Shown here one piece after another: positions 1 to 10,376 of a stretch of 64,000 bases of DNA. This DNA comes from Theileria orientalis strain Shintoku (taxonomy: Eukaryota > Apicomplexa > Aconoidasida > Piroplasmida > Theileriidae), in contig NC_025263.1 in assembly GCF_000740895.1 (NCBI RefSeq), forward strand, positions 1,426,001 to 1,490,000, written 5' to 3'. Positions within the stretch are counted from its first letter, which is position 1. Each line of letters begins with the position of its first letter. A program made the translations under genes and the position numbers. The notes below the pieces were generated by a model. The model ran no database searches. It saw nothing but the letters and a program-made list of their open reading frames with translations, and was not told the DNA's origin.

Positions 1-1087
1 ACCTGGAGGCGGCGGAGAGTGAGCTGGCGAGCTCGAGAAGGAGCTCGGAGGACTACAGGTGGTCGCTCTACAGCCCAATCGACTCATTCTTCCCCTTCGA
101 CCCGTACCTCCTGCACCACTCGCGCTACTACATAAGGGACAAGTACAGGTCGGAGACGACGGCGCAGCAGATGGAGTGCACGAAGCAGAACCACACGACC
201 TGCAAACTCGTGAAGCGCGAGTTGGAGAGGTCGAGTGTAGGCAGCCATCAGCAGGATAACCAGCACCCATGTCAGCACGTGCCAGAGTCGCCGTCTCGTC
301 AGCAGCAGCAGCAGCTGCTAAAGTCCGCCGAAGGAGCTTACGAGAGCCGCCATCACGGCCAGATAGATGCCAGCAATGTTGGTGCAGAGTGCGTGGGCAT
401 GGACGAGTCACCCTCGAAGGACGATAAGATCATCAACGAGCTCGTGGAGGCAATCAAGAACGAAAAGGAGCTGGTCGACAAGGACCTGGAGGACGTGACG
501 AAGCTCGTCCACGACTCGCTGGGCTTCTCGTCAATCTCAAGGTCGATAAAGGCGAAGCTGGACAGCTACAAGAGGAAGGACGGGAGCGAGTACGTGCAAA
601 TAGAGGCTGACTACGACTTCTGGGGCTACGAGGCGACCATCGAGGAGCTCGAGCAGTACAGCCAGCCGCAGCAGCAGGAGCTGCAGAGCACGGAGGAGCA
701 CATAATCGTGGGAATCGACCAAATAGGGGTAAGCATCTTTCGTAGTATCAGTGGTAGTTAGTGCTATTAGTTATTGCTTTTGGTGGTAGTAGTTAGTGTT
801 AGTAGTTATTTCTTAACCAGCTCTCTTTGTATTAGTAATACCATCAGTCATAGTAATTGTAATATTAATACCTTCAGCCATAATAATTGTAATTGTAATA
901 CCATCAGTATAATAGCAGTAATAGTAATAAAATATTATTGTAGGACCTAGAGTTGTCGCTATGTGATTCAGTGCTATTGAACGACGTCGGAGAAAGGAAG
1001 CACGGCCTTCTGGACCTGCTGACATCGTCAAGGGCATACAAGTCAGCAGCGCGTAACTCCAAGAGAGCGAGGGACGCAATCGTGTAA
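1..1087 (+). CDS. RRN3: RRN3 (TIF-IA), Pol I initiation factor, 3' part
   Basis: This is the C-terminal part of the RNA polymerase I initiation factor that links Pol I to the rDNA promoter factors in the nucleolus. The gene is cut by the left edge; the open frame enters at base 3. Exons are <1-728 and 944-1087, with a 215-nt GTAAGC...TAG intron that keeps phase. The family hallmark is the segment SFFPFDPYLL, encoded at about 88-117, which matches the conserved (S/Y)FPFDP block of RRN3. A charged, Gln-rich stretch follows (about 300-720), then a basic tail in exon 2 ending SKRARDAIV. A Met codon at 171 gives an open frame but lies inside the conserved region, so it is not the start. The TAA at 1085-1087 is 7 bp from the stop of the convergent AMMECR1 gene. 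Family assignment is fairly sure; the N-terminal two thirds are not visible. Confidence 0.8.
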
Positions 1088-1094
1088 TTTACTT

Positions 1095-2072
1095 CTAATG
1101 TTGATTGGTGTACTTCTTATACTCTCCATAGTCCATCTTCACCTTCTTAGATTGATATCGAGTTACCTATAAGTAAAATGAGTGAAAGTGTAAAATAAAA
1201 GTGTGAATGTAGAATAAAAGGAGATAGTGGAATCATTGTGAATAAAATAAGGGTGTGAATGTAAATAAATATTAGATAAGTATGATATGAGTTAAAGGAA
1301 AAAGAATGAACGTACCTGTAAACTGGAAAGAAGACTATCAGTGACTCGACCCCTGTAACCACTCTTCCTGATCTAAGAAGGATTTAGAAAAAAGGGTTAA
1401 CTGAGAACAAACCAGCTGTTCAATGGCGACCTCCTTAGTCATATTGTGCTCCAAAGCAACCTCAGGCAAGTAGGTGGCAGAGTATCTGAAAATAGTTAAA
1501 GTGTGCAAAGGTACCCCTGGCCGTTGACCTCGAACTCCAAAAGCACACCGTGCTTGCCGACCTCCCAGTCAAGGTGGTTCTTGCAAGGCTAAAGGGAATT
1601 GGATCAAGGCGTAGCAAACCTCGTAGGAGTGAAGCAGAGAAAGCTTACAGACGAGATTGCGAAGCTCAGGAGCACTGATGGGACTGAACCGGGAGTCCTG
1701 GAAGGCACTCATGTGAGCGTAGCGTTCTGAGAGAAATTAAAAGTAGGCGCAGTAAAACGAACTCAAATTGGAAAGACTGGTGGGTTCCAGGGTGCCAATG
1801 CATCCACGTAGCTCCTCATCATCACTGAAGGCCAATTTAAAAGAGGAATCTTACCCATCCTTGAAATTCCAAGTAACGAACAGGGGACACTTGACGTTCT
1901 TCGAGGTCAATTTAGTCAAGCAGGGTCTGGGCTCGTTTCTTTCATTCTGAAAAGTAAATGATGAGGGTAAAGGTGGATAAAATACGTTAAGTTCCTCCTC
2001 TAAAGTGTCGAAGCAGACAGCACACAAAGTGTCATCAACGTCGTCGACAAAGCTGTCAAGATCATTAGCCAT
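1095..2072 (-). CDS. AMMECR1: AMMECR1-domain protein
   Basis: This is a conserved AMMECR1 fold protein of unknown biochemical role, found from archaea to humans. Eight exons, read right to left: 2072-1986, 1946-1855, 1824-1763, 1726-1620, 1588-1515, 1485-1413, 1372-1316 and 1166-1095. They join in phase to 207 aa. Family landmarks appear in order: AVCFDTL near residue 20, PLFVTW, the signature ELRGCIGT, SAFQDSRFSPI, the NHLDWEVGKHG segment, YSATYLPEVALEH, and the C-terminal VTRYQSKKV. Intron 4 is only 31 nt. Intron 3 uses a non-standard GTTCG donor, the least certain junction, but it restores the conserved KRYAHMSAF block. The start is the first ATG. There is no signal peptide or extra domain. 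The protein is about the usual length for the bare domain, so the model looks complete. Confidence 0.88.
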
Positions 2073-2826
2073 CGATAGCTAAATTCAAAAATTCAAAGAA
2101 AGATTAAAAAGTAAGCTATGAAGCAGTAAATGAAAATAGTGGTATGGAAAATAAAAAGGCTGATGAATATATTATACAAAAGTAAAAAATGAATAAATAT
2201 ATGGGAGAAAATAAATAAAGACAAACATTCAAGTAAATTAGGGGTATTTGAAAGTGTGTAAAATAGCATAAATAAGACTGAAACTGAAATGATATGTGTA
2301 AATAAGTTACAGATTGAAAGTGGCATTTGTTAACTTTAAAACGAATTCGAGTCTTAAAAGTAGAACAAACAAATGTATTAATGTATTTTGTGGAAGGATC
2401 TGGAAATGAAAGGGTAGCTGCTAGGAATTAGTTTAACAGGTCACATGTGAGCTGTAAGGTTGAATCTTTTGGTACAAATGAAAATTGAAAAACAAAAGTA
2501 TAAAAACATAAACTCAAAATGGAATTGAGTCATTGAAACAAAATTTTTAATGGTCAAATTTAAATTTATGTTACACACTAGTGTCCATGGGGACGTAATA
2601 TGGCGGAATTAAACAAAAGAGTTTAACTCAAAGATATTAATATTTTAATAGAATTTGTAGATGGATTACATGTACATTATTGTCTAGTATAATTCGGGGA
2701 ACTGGAGGATTTGATGAAAACCATTTCTGTCATTTTGTGTAATTCTATGTCAAATGTCAAATAATATGGATGTATAATATTGTAACAACTGAGGATTTAA
2801 AAATCGGAGTATTTGTGTAAATATAA
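2073..2826. other. AT-rich spacer between divergent genes
   Basis: A 754-bp AT-rich spacer lies between the starts of AMMECR1 (minus) and the membrane protein at 2827 (plus). It should hold both promoters. Short open frames here are Phe/Ile/Leu-rich translations of AT-rich DNA. I see no gene, RNA or clear tandem repeat. Confidence 0.6.
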
Positions 2827-4326
2827 ATGGAAGTGGCAGAGAAAAAGGTGACGACGAAACGTCGTTCACTGTTTGCAAGACTGGGAGATAGGAAAATGTA
2901 CTCAGCCGTGCTACTAACCAGTAGACTAATATTCGCAGTGTGTCAGCTGTCAGTAGCGCTGGACACATGGAGCACATTTAAAAAATTATCGCGAGTGCCG
3001 GCGGAAGGGAACTACGACATGTCCCTGAAGACGCTGCTGAACTACAAGGGGGACCTGGACTGGGTACCCAAAATCACTAGGAAGATGTATATGCACGAGA
3101 CTTACGGGGCGAACAGACTGTTTAACCTGTACCTGATCAGACTTTCGCACTACTTCCACAGACGCATAACGAGCTTCCTGCTCTACTTCGCAATAACAGT
3201 CTTCCTGCTGCTGATCGTGCTCTCTGCGTTCGACCTGTTCGTGATGTTTCAGAGCAAAACGAGGAGGGAAAGAATGAGAACTGCGCTGGTATTCACGAGG
3301 ACGATGCTGTACTCGGCGCTGTTCGGAGTTGTGCTCTCCCAATTCATCTTCATCCTGTACTATAGAACGTCGCTGTGCTCGATGGAGACGATGCACCCGG
3401 AGCTCTTCGTTAAGCCGACAGATAACACGGTGAGGCTGGAGTTCCTGCAGGCGGGGACGTGCAAGATGACGCAGAGGTTCAGCGCGACCTTCCTGATGTC
3501 GTTCCTGACGCTGGTGCCGGACGCGTTCCTGGTCATCGTTTCCATCATACCGGCGCTGCGAATCCACTCGGTGGTCAACGGGCTCAAGTACTTCGTGGCC
3601 ATCTTCTTCTTCATCTCGGCCTTCCTGGTGATGGACTTCAGAAGCTACCTCGCAGTGGGCACGGACCCGTACGTGCTCGACTTCGGAATACACCGCTTCA
3701 ACGAGGAGGCGGTGGCGTCTGGAAGAGCCGGCGAGGCGATCAAGCTGTTCCACCAGCAGAAGTCATTCAAAATGTTCAGCGTTAAGGACTCGATAACGCT
3801 GCAGGTGGGCAGGGCGCTCAAGGACTACGTGAAAGGCCGCTCGAGGCCAGTGGACGCTAAGTTCCAAGTGACGCAGGAGCTGGACCGCACGCAGAACCTG
3901 ATCGCGCATTTTAACTACGCAAAACAAATATACGCGCAGTGGGACCACTCGAGCAGGTTCTACTCGTACTTCGGAGTCTACGCGACCTTCCTGTCGCTGG
4001 TGGACGCGCTCTCGGGGACGGTAATGGTGATAAAGAGGCACAGGTTCCTGGTGCCGCTCATAGCGATACTGAACTTTATCTACGCGTTCACGAACATCGT
4101 GCACTGCATCCTGGTACAGTTCCCCTTCATCCAGGCGCGCTTCTTCTGCAGAATTAAGCTGTACACGCCGGACGAAGGAGGGATCATGTTCGAGACGCTG
4201 GCGATATCGGACCTGATGTGCAAGATCAAGGACGTGTACATCATCTGCTTCACGCTGATCATCCTGCTGGTGGTGCTGGCACTGATCAACGTGGCGAACT
4301 TATACTTTTTGCGAAAACGTAAGTAA
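2827..4326 (+). CDS. Eight-span membrane protein, family not recognised
   Basis: A single-exon, 499-aa protein that I cannot name. Hydrophobic segments suggest about eight transmembrane helices, near residues 26-46, 117-142, 155-177, 220-242, 252-275, 378-400, 405-430 and 468-492. There is a basic N-terminus (TTKRRSLFARLGDRK) and a basic tail (FLRKRK). A long hydrophilic stretch at about 280-375 separates helices 5 and 6. Codons are GC-rich, unlike the flanks, and the frame is free of stops for 1.5 kb, so it is certainly coding. The start is the first ATG, just after AT-rich DNA. The last codons are followed by GTAAGTAA-like sequence (CGT AAG TAA), so a further spliced exon cannot be excluded, but the stop is in frame. 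It converges with the gene at 4439. A transporter or apicomplexan-specific membrane protein is possible; no function is claimed. Confidence 0.85.
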   Translation: MEVAEKKVTTKRRSLFARLGDRKMYSAVLLTSRLIFAVCQLSVALDTWSTFKKLSRVPAEGNYDMSLKTLLNYKGDLDWVPKITRKMYMHETYGANRLFNLYLIRLSHYFHRRITSFLLYFAITVFLLLIVLSAFDLFVMFQSKTRRERMRTALVFTRTMLYSALFGVVLSQFIFILYYRTSLCSMETMHPELFVKPTDNTVRLEFLQAGTCKMTQRFSATFLMSFLTLVPDAFLVIVSIIPALRIHSVVNGLKYFVAIFFFISAFLVMDFRSYLAVGTDPYVLDFGIHRFNEEAVASGRAGEAIKLFHQQKSFKMFSVKDSITLQVGRALKDYVKGRSRPVDAKFQVTQELDRTQNLIAHFNYAKQIYAQWDHSSRFYSYFGVYATFLSLVDALSGTVMVIKRHRFLVPLIAILNFIYAFTNIVHCILVQFPFIQARFFCRIKLYTPDEGGIMFETLAISDLMCKIKDVYIICFTLIILLVVLALINVANLYFLRKRK

Positions 4327-4438
4327 ACTGTACATACACAAGTACGTGACTATCTATTTAGCATAGCAAGGGTGCACATGCTCCTTCAAGTGTAAGTAGC
4401 ACTAAGTTAGAGAATGTTAGTGTGGTTCAGTCGTTGAG

Positions 4439-5258
4439 TTAGCGTTTAAAAATAGAAATGAATTCGTTCCAAAGGCTCCTGAGAGAGTTCACGAAGTCCC
4501 TCCTGGTGCCGAACCGTCGGTTGAAAGTGGACAGGTTATACATCAGAGAGACCCAGTCGTGAAGCTGGTCGTAGGCAAAAATCTCACCCTTGTACCTAAG
4601 AGAAAAGTTGAGAGCACGGACGAACCTGGTGGCGTTGGCCAAGTTGACGTCGGAGTTCTTGTCGAAGAAGAGGTACCGCAGGAACCTCCTGACGAAGGAG
4701 GTCCTCGGAATGTTGTTCCTCTGAATGCGGTAGCTGGACACGTAGACGAGGGTGGGCACGACGTTGATGTTGTACTTCTGGCATATCTTAATTCTCTTGT
4801 CGAGGCCCTGGCAGTTGAACTTGACAAACTTGATTTTATAGCCCTCAGAGTACAAGTCACGATACAGCTGAGAGTACAGAGGGAAGAAGTTCCTAGGGCA
4901 TGTTACAAGAAGAGTGAGCTTACCTGCAGTCACTGTTCAAGTTAATGTAAAATAAAACGACGTGGTCGAGGGGCGGGATGGTGTCGAAGAGCTTCTGGAG
5001 CTCAAAAGTGGATAGTTCGCCAATAACGCTGCCGTTGTAATGCACAGATTGAAGACTATGGTCAGATTTAAGAGAAGAATCCTTGTAGAATGTGTGTGAG
5101 TAAACATCAACCGGGAAATTGAAAACTAAAAATTAGTATTTAAGCAAAAAATTAGTTAAATTTTAGTTTAAAATAAATATATAGTCTACATATTTGGGTT
5201 ATAGATATATAAAGATACCTAGAAGAGTAAAAATTAAATTATAGTACGATATGAACAT
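4439..5258 (-). CDS. Secretory thioredoxin-fold protein with a degenerate active site
   Basis: Three exons, 5258-5219, 5125-4924 and 4892-4439, join to 231 aa. Exon 1 encodes a short hydrophobic N-terminus (MFISYYNLIFTLLV), a likely signal peptide. The middle has the thioredoxin-fold layout: DHVVLFYINL strand, then the site where Cys-x-x-Cys is expected, a helix, a KIKFVKFNC strand, and NINVVPTLVYVSS, which carries the cis-proline (VVPT) typical of PDI and thioredoxin. At the active site only one Cys is present (C80, in DCRNFF), so classic dithiol oxidoreductase activity is unlikely. After residue about 150 the chain is basic and aromatic with no clear domain. The signal peptide plus fold suggest a PDI-like protein of the secretory pathway, perhaps a chaperone-type or monothiol member. 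The start was chosen because only this ATG gives an in-phase leader. Confidence 0.72.
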
Positions 5259-5587
5259 AATAATATATTGCGATTAAAATTAAGTATAAAAAAGGCTTAA
5301 AATAAAAAATAAAATGAATAAAACATGAATAAATTAAAAATTATTTTATTTTAATAAATAATACATAAATTGTACAACAATTAAATATTGATAGGGTGTT
5401 AAAAGATTCCACTTAAAAAATCAATATTTATTCACAAATGTATTAAAATGGCATATCATCTTTGTTAATTTATATTTATAATTTGTTAAATACTTAAAAT
5501 CATTCTTTCGACTGGTGCTATTGTTCTAACATTATGAATGTGTTGTGATTCATATTTGAGGTTGATTTATACCAATGTGTATAGGTA
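5259..5587. other. AT-rich divergent promoter spacer
   Basis: A 329-bp spacer of very high AT content lies between the start of the thioredoxin-fold gene (minus) and EF-Ts (plus). It presumably carries both promoters. I see no gene or repeat. Confidence 0.55.
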
Positions 5588-7109
5588 ATGGCATATTGGT
5601 CACCTTTAATCACAATATTCTTTCATTTTTTTTCAATTAAATGCAGTTCACTTTCAAATAGTTGTTATACACGTAAAAACGCTTACAGAAGTCTGTTCAT
5701 ACGTGATTCCAGAGTAGGTAATGGGAATGTAAGTCACTTGGGAAGGATAAATGGTGTAAACTCCTCTGAGAGGTCAGAGGATTCTGGCTCGGAGGTTACG
5801 GATATGGCGAAGAAGATTAAGTTGCTGCGGTCGAACACTGGGAGAGGCGCCCAGGACTGTTTTAAGGCGATAAACGAGGCGAAAGGAGACGTGAGACTGG
5901 CATCACAGATACTCATGAATTCACTCGACGATAATAAGGCCAGTAACGAAGGTAAGTGCATTGAAACACGTTAACGGCAACCTACGTAGGCTCGGAGTCA
6001 GAACTGGTGTTGATGCTTCAGGGGACGATTGCAGTGTCGTGTTCGCCGAAGCTCTGTTCAATAGTGGATGTGAGGTGCGATTCAGACTTTGTAGCAAATA
6101 ATAAGCTGTTCACAAATCTGGCTAAGTCGTTCGCAAACGCAGCAATGGAATGGAAGCAGGAGTCTCAAGGCGCTGAGAAAACGCTGGAACAGCTTAAGAG
6201 TGAGGTACTGAGTAAAAAATGCCTGCGATGCGATAAAAAGCTGGCTGAAACAGGAGCAATGGTCAGGTCATCGCTAAGGGAGCCAATATCGGTAGCAAGA
6301 ATAGGCTTTATAGAGTCAGAACCGGACGCGTTCTTTGCGTTCTACGTGCACTCATCCCTGGATCCAAAGAACTCTAGAACGTACTCAGGGTCGGCAGCCT
6401 CGATACTGTCGATAGGACTTGATGAGTCGAACGTGGATTCATTTTACAGCTACTTTGAGGAAAAAATAGAACCATCGGAAGATAACTGCTGTATGACAGC
6501 ATCAGGGTGCGTGTACTCAGGCCTGAGGAACATAGTCAATTTGAACAGTGAATCTGAGCTCGACGGTGTAAAAAGGTTTCTAAGGGACTTGGCAATTCAC
6601 GTGGTAGCAGAGAAGCCTAAAGACATAGTAAGTTCAATGTAGTAGCCAGATGGCCAGTAAATTCCTTTTACAGTTGAGACGCACACACAAATTGCCTTAG
6701 GACGTCGAGAGGTATGACAAAGAGGGCTTAGAGGAGTCCAAGAAGGAGCTGGAAGCGCTTCTGCGCAGCGGCAAGCCCAAGGAGATAGCAGAAAAGATAG
6801 TAAAGGGTAAGTTGAAAAAGAAGTACGGGGAGAGCGTGCTAATGGACCAGGTAAGCATTTACACACATTCACTCTCCACATAGATAAACATAGATACACA
6901 GATAATCACACGCAGTAATTAATAATCACACACAGGCTTGGACGTTCGGTGACAGTAAAACAGTGTCCCAGGTCATAGAGGAAACTTCCAGGAAACTTGG
7001 AAAAAATATAAAACTTAAAAAGTTTATAACATACTCAATCACAGACGACCTGATCAGCTACAAGCATCCGAAAGATTGTTCATTCTACAACACAAACATA
7101 AAATTTTAA
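5588..7109 (+). CDS. tsf: Elongation factor Ts, organellar (likely apicoplast)
   Basis: EF-Ts recycles EF-Tu by GDP/GTP exchange in bacterial-type translation. Exons 5588-5951, 5990-6627, 6701-6850 and 6936-7109 give 441 aa. The N-terminus has a hydrophobic run (LITIFFHFFSIKC) followed by a basic, Ser/Asn-rich stretch, the layout of an apicoplast signal plus transit peptide; a mitochondrial presequence is the alternative. The mature part starts near residue 75 with the UBA-like domain (IKLLRSNTGRGAQDCFKAI, the EF-Ts hallmark). DSDFVANN at residues 152-159 matches the TDFVARN-type signature. The C-terminus carries KIVKGKLKKKYGESVLMDQ and a final KLGKNIKLKKFITY block as in bacterial EF-Ts. It converges with SLY1, 109 bp between stops. 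Together with the RF2 gene at 22583-23957 it is one of two organellar translation factors here. Confidence 0.9.
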
Positions 7110-7218
7110 TTAATGTTTAATAAGTATTGTGTAAACAAATGTTCGTTTATTCAACACGACAACTAACGTGGCAACTAGTTTAATATGTATTGGGGAGGTG
7201 ATGAACATTCATGGAATG

Positions 7219-9616
7219 TTACGAAAGAATGTTGGCGGAACCCAGTTGTTCAACAAAATCCTCGGGCCTGTCGAAGAAGGTAGACCCATAGAGAATCTAA
7301 GCATGGGTTTATTTAGTCATGGTTAGTTAAAGTGATCAGGTTAACGAAATAATAAGTACGGATAGCTAGTGGCATAAATACGACGATCATTAGTAAACCA
7401 ATAATTAAAGTAAGTACGGATAACTAGTGTCATAAATACAACGATCAGGTACGTACCGTGTGTTTCAGTCTGGCGGCAAGCTCCGACATGGCGAGCGCTT
7501 CATTGTAGGAGGCGCCCCCAACCACGAAGACTATGCACTTTTTGGAAGTGACCCTCTTGTTTGACTTGGTGGAGACCTTGTCGGACGTTTTGGGGTCATA
7601 GAGCACGAAGTCCTCTGAAATGCCCTCCATGTTCGCTATTAAGTTCTCTACTATCTTGACCATGTGGAGGTTTTTCTTCCTAGGCAGCAGGTTGCGCACT
7701 CCCTAAAGCAATTTTCGTTCCGTCAGCGGTAGTCTAACTCGTATATACCACGCATCATTTGTAACACTGTAACCTAGCAACTACCCATGTACTAATACCA
7801 GTTAAAGCAGTTGCATACAGGCCCATCGGTGTGCCTGTGTACTCACCTTAAACAAGTTGTACCCCGTGCCTATTAGCTTACTGCTGTAGTCAGCTAACTT
7901 TTTGTGCGTTTGCGATGGCTCGTTCTTAGGCTGCGCTGCAGGGTCGCTCTTCTTCTCGTTCACTGCAGTCTGTATGTGCTTCAGCAGATTCGAGCTGAAG
8001 TCCTTCATCTTCATCGTGCTGCGCAGCCCCTTCAGACTTTCGCACTTGATTCCGCTGTTCCTCTTTATCCGCTCCTCGTACTCGTTAATCTTGTCCTCAC
8101 TGATCGAAGCTAAATTAACATTTGTGCTGCTGCAACTATATCTAGGGGTTTGCACCCATCTATCTATCTATTGCGTACCTTTCGACAGCGCCATTATCAG
8201 CAGTGATCTATACTTGTCCATCGGCTTTGCGTTGCTGTTCTCCAGGAGCTCCTCGAACGTCTGAAGGCAGTTTTTGTCGTACATGATGTCCATGTCGTAT
8301 TCGAACTCGTAGAATCGGTCGATGTCCCGCTCCTTCACGGCGTCAACGAGGCTCGTCGCAATGTTCGTGTGCATATCCAGGAGCCTCTTCTGCTCCTTCA
8401 GCTGTGGTATTGCATTTATAGCATTCACCAGGCTACTGCTACTGTTATCATCACCTGCAGGTAAATGAACTCGTTAGAAATTAACTAAATAACCCGAGCT
8501 AATGTGTAATAGCAACTGGGTAGTGATAACTGTATTAAACACAATGGTATAGGTATTGATAACTGTATTAATGAAGAATAGCATCTGCGTATCGATAATG
8601 CATTGAACACAAATCAGGTGGGCATAGACAACTGCAGGAAACCTACTCTTGTTAATCTGCGTTATTTGTGTGTTGTAGTACTCAAGCGACGACGAGATGT
8701 ACATTGCGACCTCCGAGAGCGGCATTGCCAGAATCGATTGGTATATCTTATCGTTGTTCTCCAGGTCAAACTCCTTCTTGGTCACCCCCGACTTGATCGA
8801 GACCTTGTTGTAGTGAATTCCAAACAGGTCGTGGAGCAGCGGCTGGTAGTTCCAGCTGTGCTGAATCATCGTGCCCAGGTCCAACGTGCGATCCAGTACC
8901 ACGAGCAGTGGCCTGTTGTAGCTGCTCGCCAAGTTTATGCCCAGCTGACTTCTGGTCGAGACCAGGTCGTACAGCTTCCTGTTCAACTTTTCGGCAACTG
9001 AGGACGCCGGCGACGTTGCCCTGGGTGCTCTGATGAACGGGAGACTCCCGTTGGTCACCACCAGCGACAGCAGCCTGTCCACCAACTGGTCCAGCATCCT
9101 GTCGCTGACCTCCTCAGTCACGTCTCCGTAAAAGGTCTTAAAGCTCAGGGGCATGTTCAGGGAGAAGGTTATTGGCGACAGCGTCACAAAGTGCAGGTAC
9201 CTGTCCGTCACGGAGGCCACTGCGTTGAAGGCGTTGATCTCCACGAACCTCTTTGCCAGGTCACTGAGGTACGAGTCCGAGGTGAAGGTCGTGAAGTTGA
9301 TGTGCATTCTCGAGTACTTCTTCTCCTTCGCGTCGTTCAGAATCACGCTCACGTTCTCCTCCGTGGGCGTCACCAGGTAGACCGCATCAACCCCTGGTAT
9401 TGGATCCCTCCTGTCCTTCAGAAGCAGATTCAGCGTCACACCCTGCCTCCTGAGGTCGCCCAGCTTCATTATCGGCGACAGTATCCGCATCGACTCCTCG
9501 TCGTAAATCAGCGTCTTCCACGTCTTCAGGTTGTGCGCGTCCATATCGTCGTCTCCTGATAGCTGCAGCATTCCGAAGACTGAGCTTTTCTGGAGCTCCT
9601 GCAGGTCGACGTCCAT
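7219..9616 (-). CDS. SLY1: SLY1, Sec1/Munc18-type vesicle fusion protein
   Basis: SLY1 (SCFD1) is the SM protein that binds the Golgi/ER syntaxin Sed5/Ufe1 and is needed for ER-Golgi fusion. Five exons, 9616-8647, 8454-8179, 8109-7847, 7702-7457 and 7296-7219, join in phase to 610 aa, close to the usual 620-650. Family landmarks: the N-terminal KTLIYDEESMRILSPIMKLGDLRRQGVTL block, the LVVLDRTLDLGTMIQHSWNYQPLLHD segment diagnostic of SLY1 over other SM proteins (each continuous block is at roughly residues 30-60 and 235-265), a Lys/Glu-rich linker, and near the end KCIVFVVGGASYNE followed by ILYGSTFFDRPEDFVEQL. The last exon is small (25 codons) and was found by that conserved ILYGST motif. 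The gene starts 80 bp downstream of the FKBP-like gene on the same strand. Confidence 0.93.
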
Positions 9617-9696
9617 TTTACTTATGTCTCTTTGTTTTTACTCTATTTTTGACTCTTTTACGGGCTAACCCAAGTCTCTCCTTTATATATAATATA

Positions 9697-10186
9697 CTAC
9701 AGTTCTCTCTCCGTGAGCACTTTGAGAAGTGAAAATTCATAAAACACTTTGCCGTAACTCGCTATTGGCACTCCCAGTCTCCTACACACTCTTTTCTCCA
9801 ACTTTCAACTCTTACCTTATTTCTCCAATTCTCATATCAATCAGTGCGTCGTTCAACGGCGTTATATTATGCTTTCCAACCTACGTATAAGTTAATATAC
9901 ACGGACTGTATATCATATATACAAATATATGTCTTACTTCGAATGTATGGACAACTTCGCCCGTTAAATCCGAATCCAGTTGAGGTGAAAACGACTTTAT
10001 CCTCACTTGTACTTTATATCCTAATTTTATCGGATCAGAACTCAGATTCCCTGGCTTCAAAACTCTCAATGATGTTTTATTTTCCAGTTCTTTGGCATCC
10101 AGGCTGTATTCAAAATCTTTCCTTCCTAATACGACGTGCGCGGCCAGTACTAGAAACGCGAATATATTTTTTACACTAATGTACAT
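9697..10186 (-). CDS. Secretory FKBP-type peptidyl-prolyl isomerase-like protein
   Basis: Three exons, 10186-9938, 9880-9816 and 9781-9697, give 132 aa. Residues 1-21 (YISVKNIFAFLVLAAHVVLG) form a signal peptide. The rest follows the single FKBP domain: YKVQVRIKSFSPQLDSDLTGEVVHTFEVG corresponds to the first strands and F-x-F/V-G turn, then LNDALIDMRIGEIRRLGVP aligns with the A-L-x-x-M-x-x-G-E-x-R-x-L-x-x-P core, and SYGKV with the A/G-Y-G motif; YEFSLLKVL is the last strand. The usual W that floors the active site is replaced and the loop after YG is very short, so catalysis may be weak. A downstream AG gives a 34-nt second intron; an AG 9 nt earlier also splices in frame but breaks the motif. 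There is no ER-retention signal (ends TEREL). Confidence 0.75.
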
Positions 10187-10376
10187 ATCTGCGTCGCATC
10201 CGTGTTTAAAAATACACGGAGCCTCTATATTAGCGGTGTATGGGCGAAACTAATTGAAATGATTTACTTTTAACCTCATAAAGCACACCGTACTGAAACC
10301 GGGTATAAACCACTGACCCGGGGATCATAGCTAATGTGTAAGATACATTTGTGCTATTTTAAATTTAAAACACTTT

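Noticed and set aside
2986..3753. 255-codon minus-strand frame inside the eight-span gene
   Set aside because: Arg/Glu/His-rich antisense frame without recognisable features; the plus frame has clear membrane helices.
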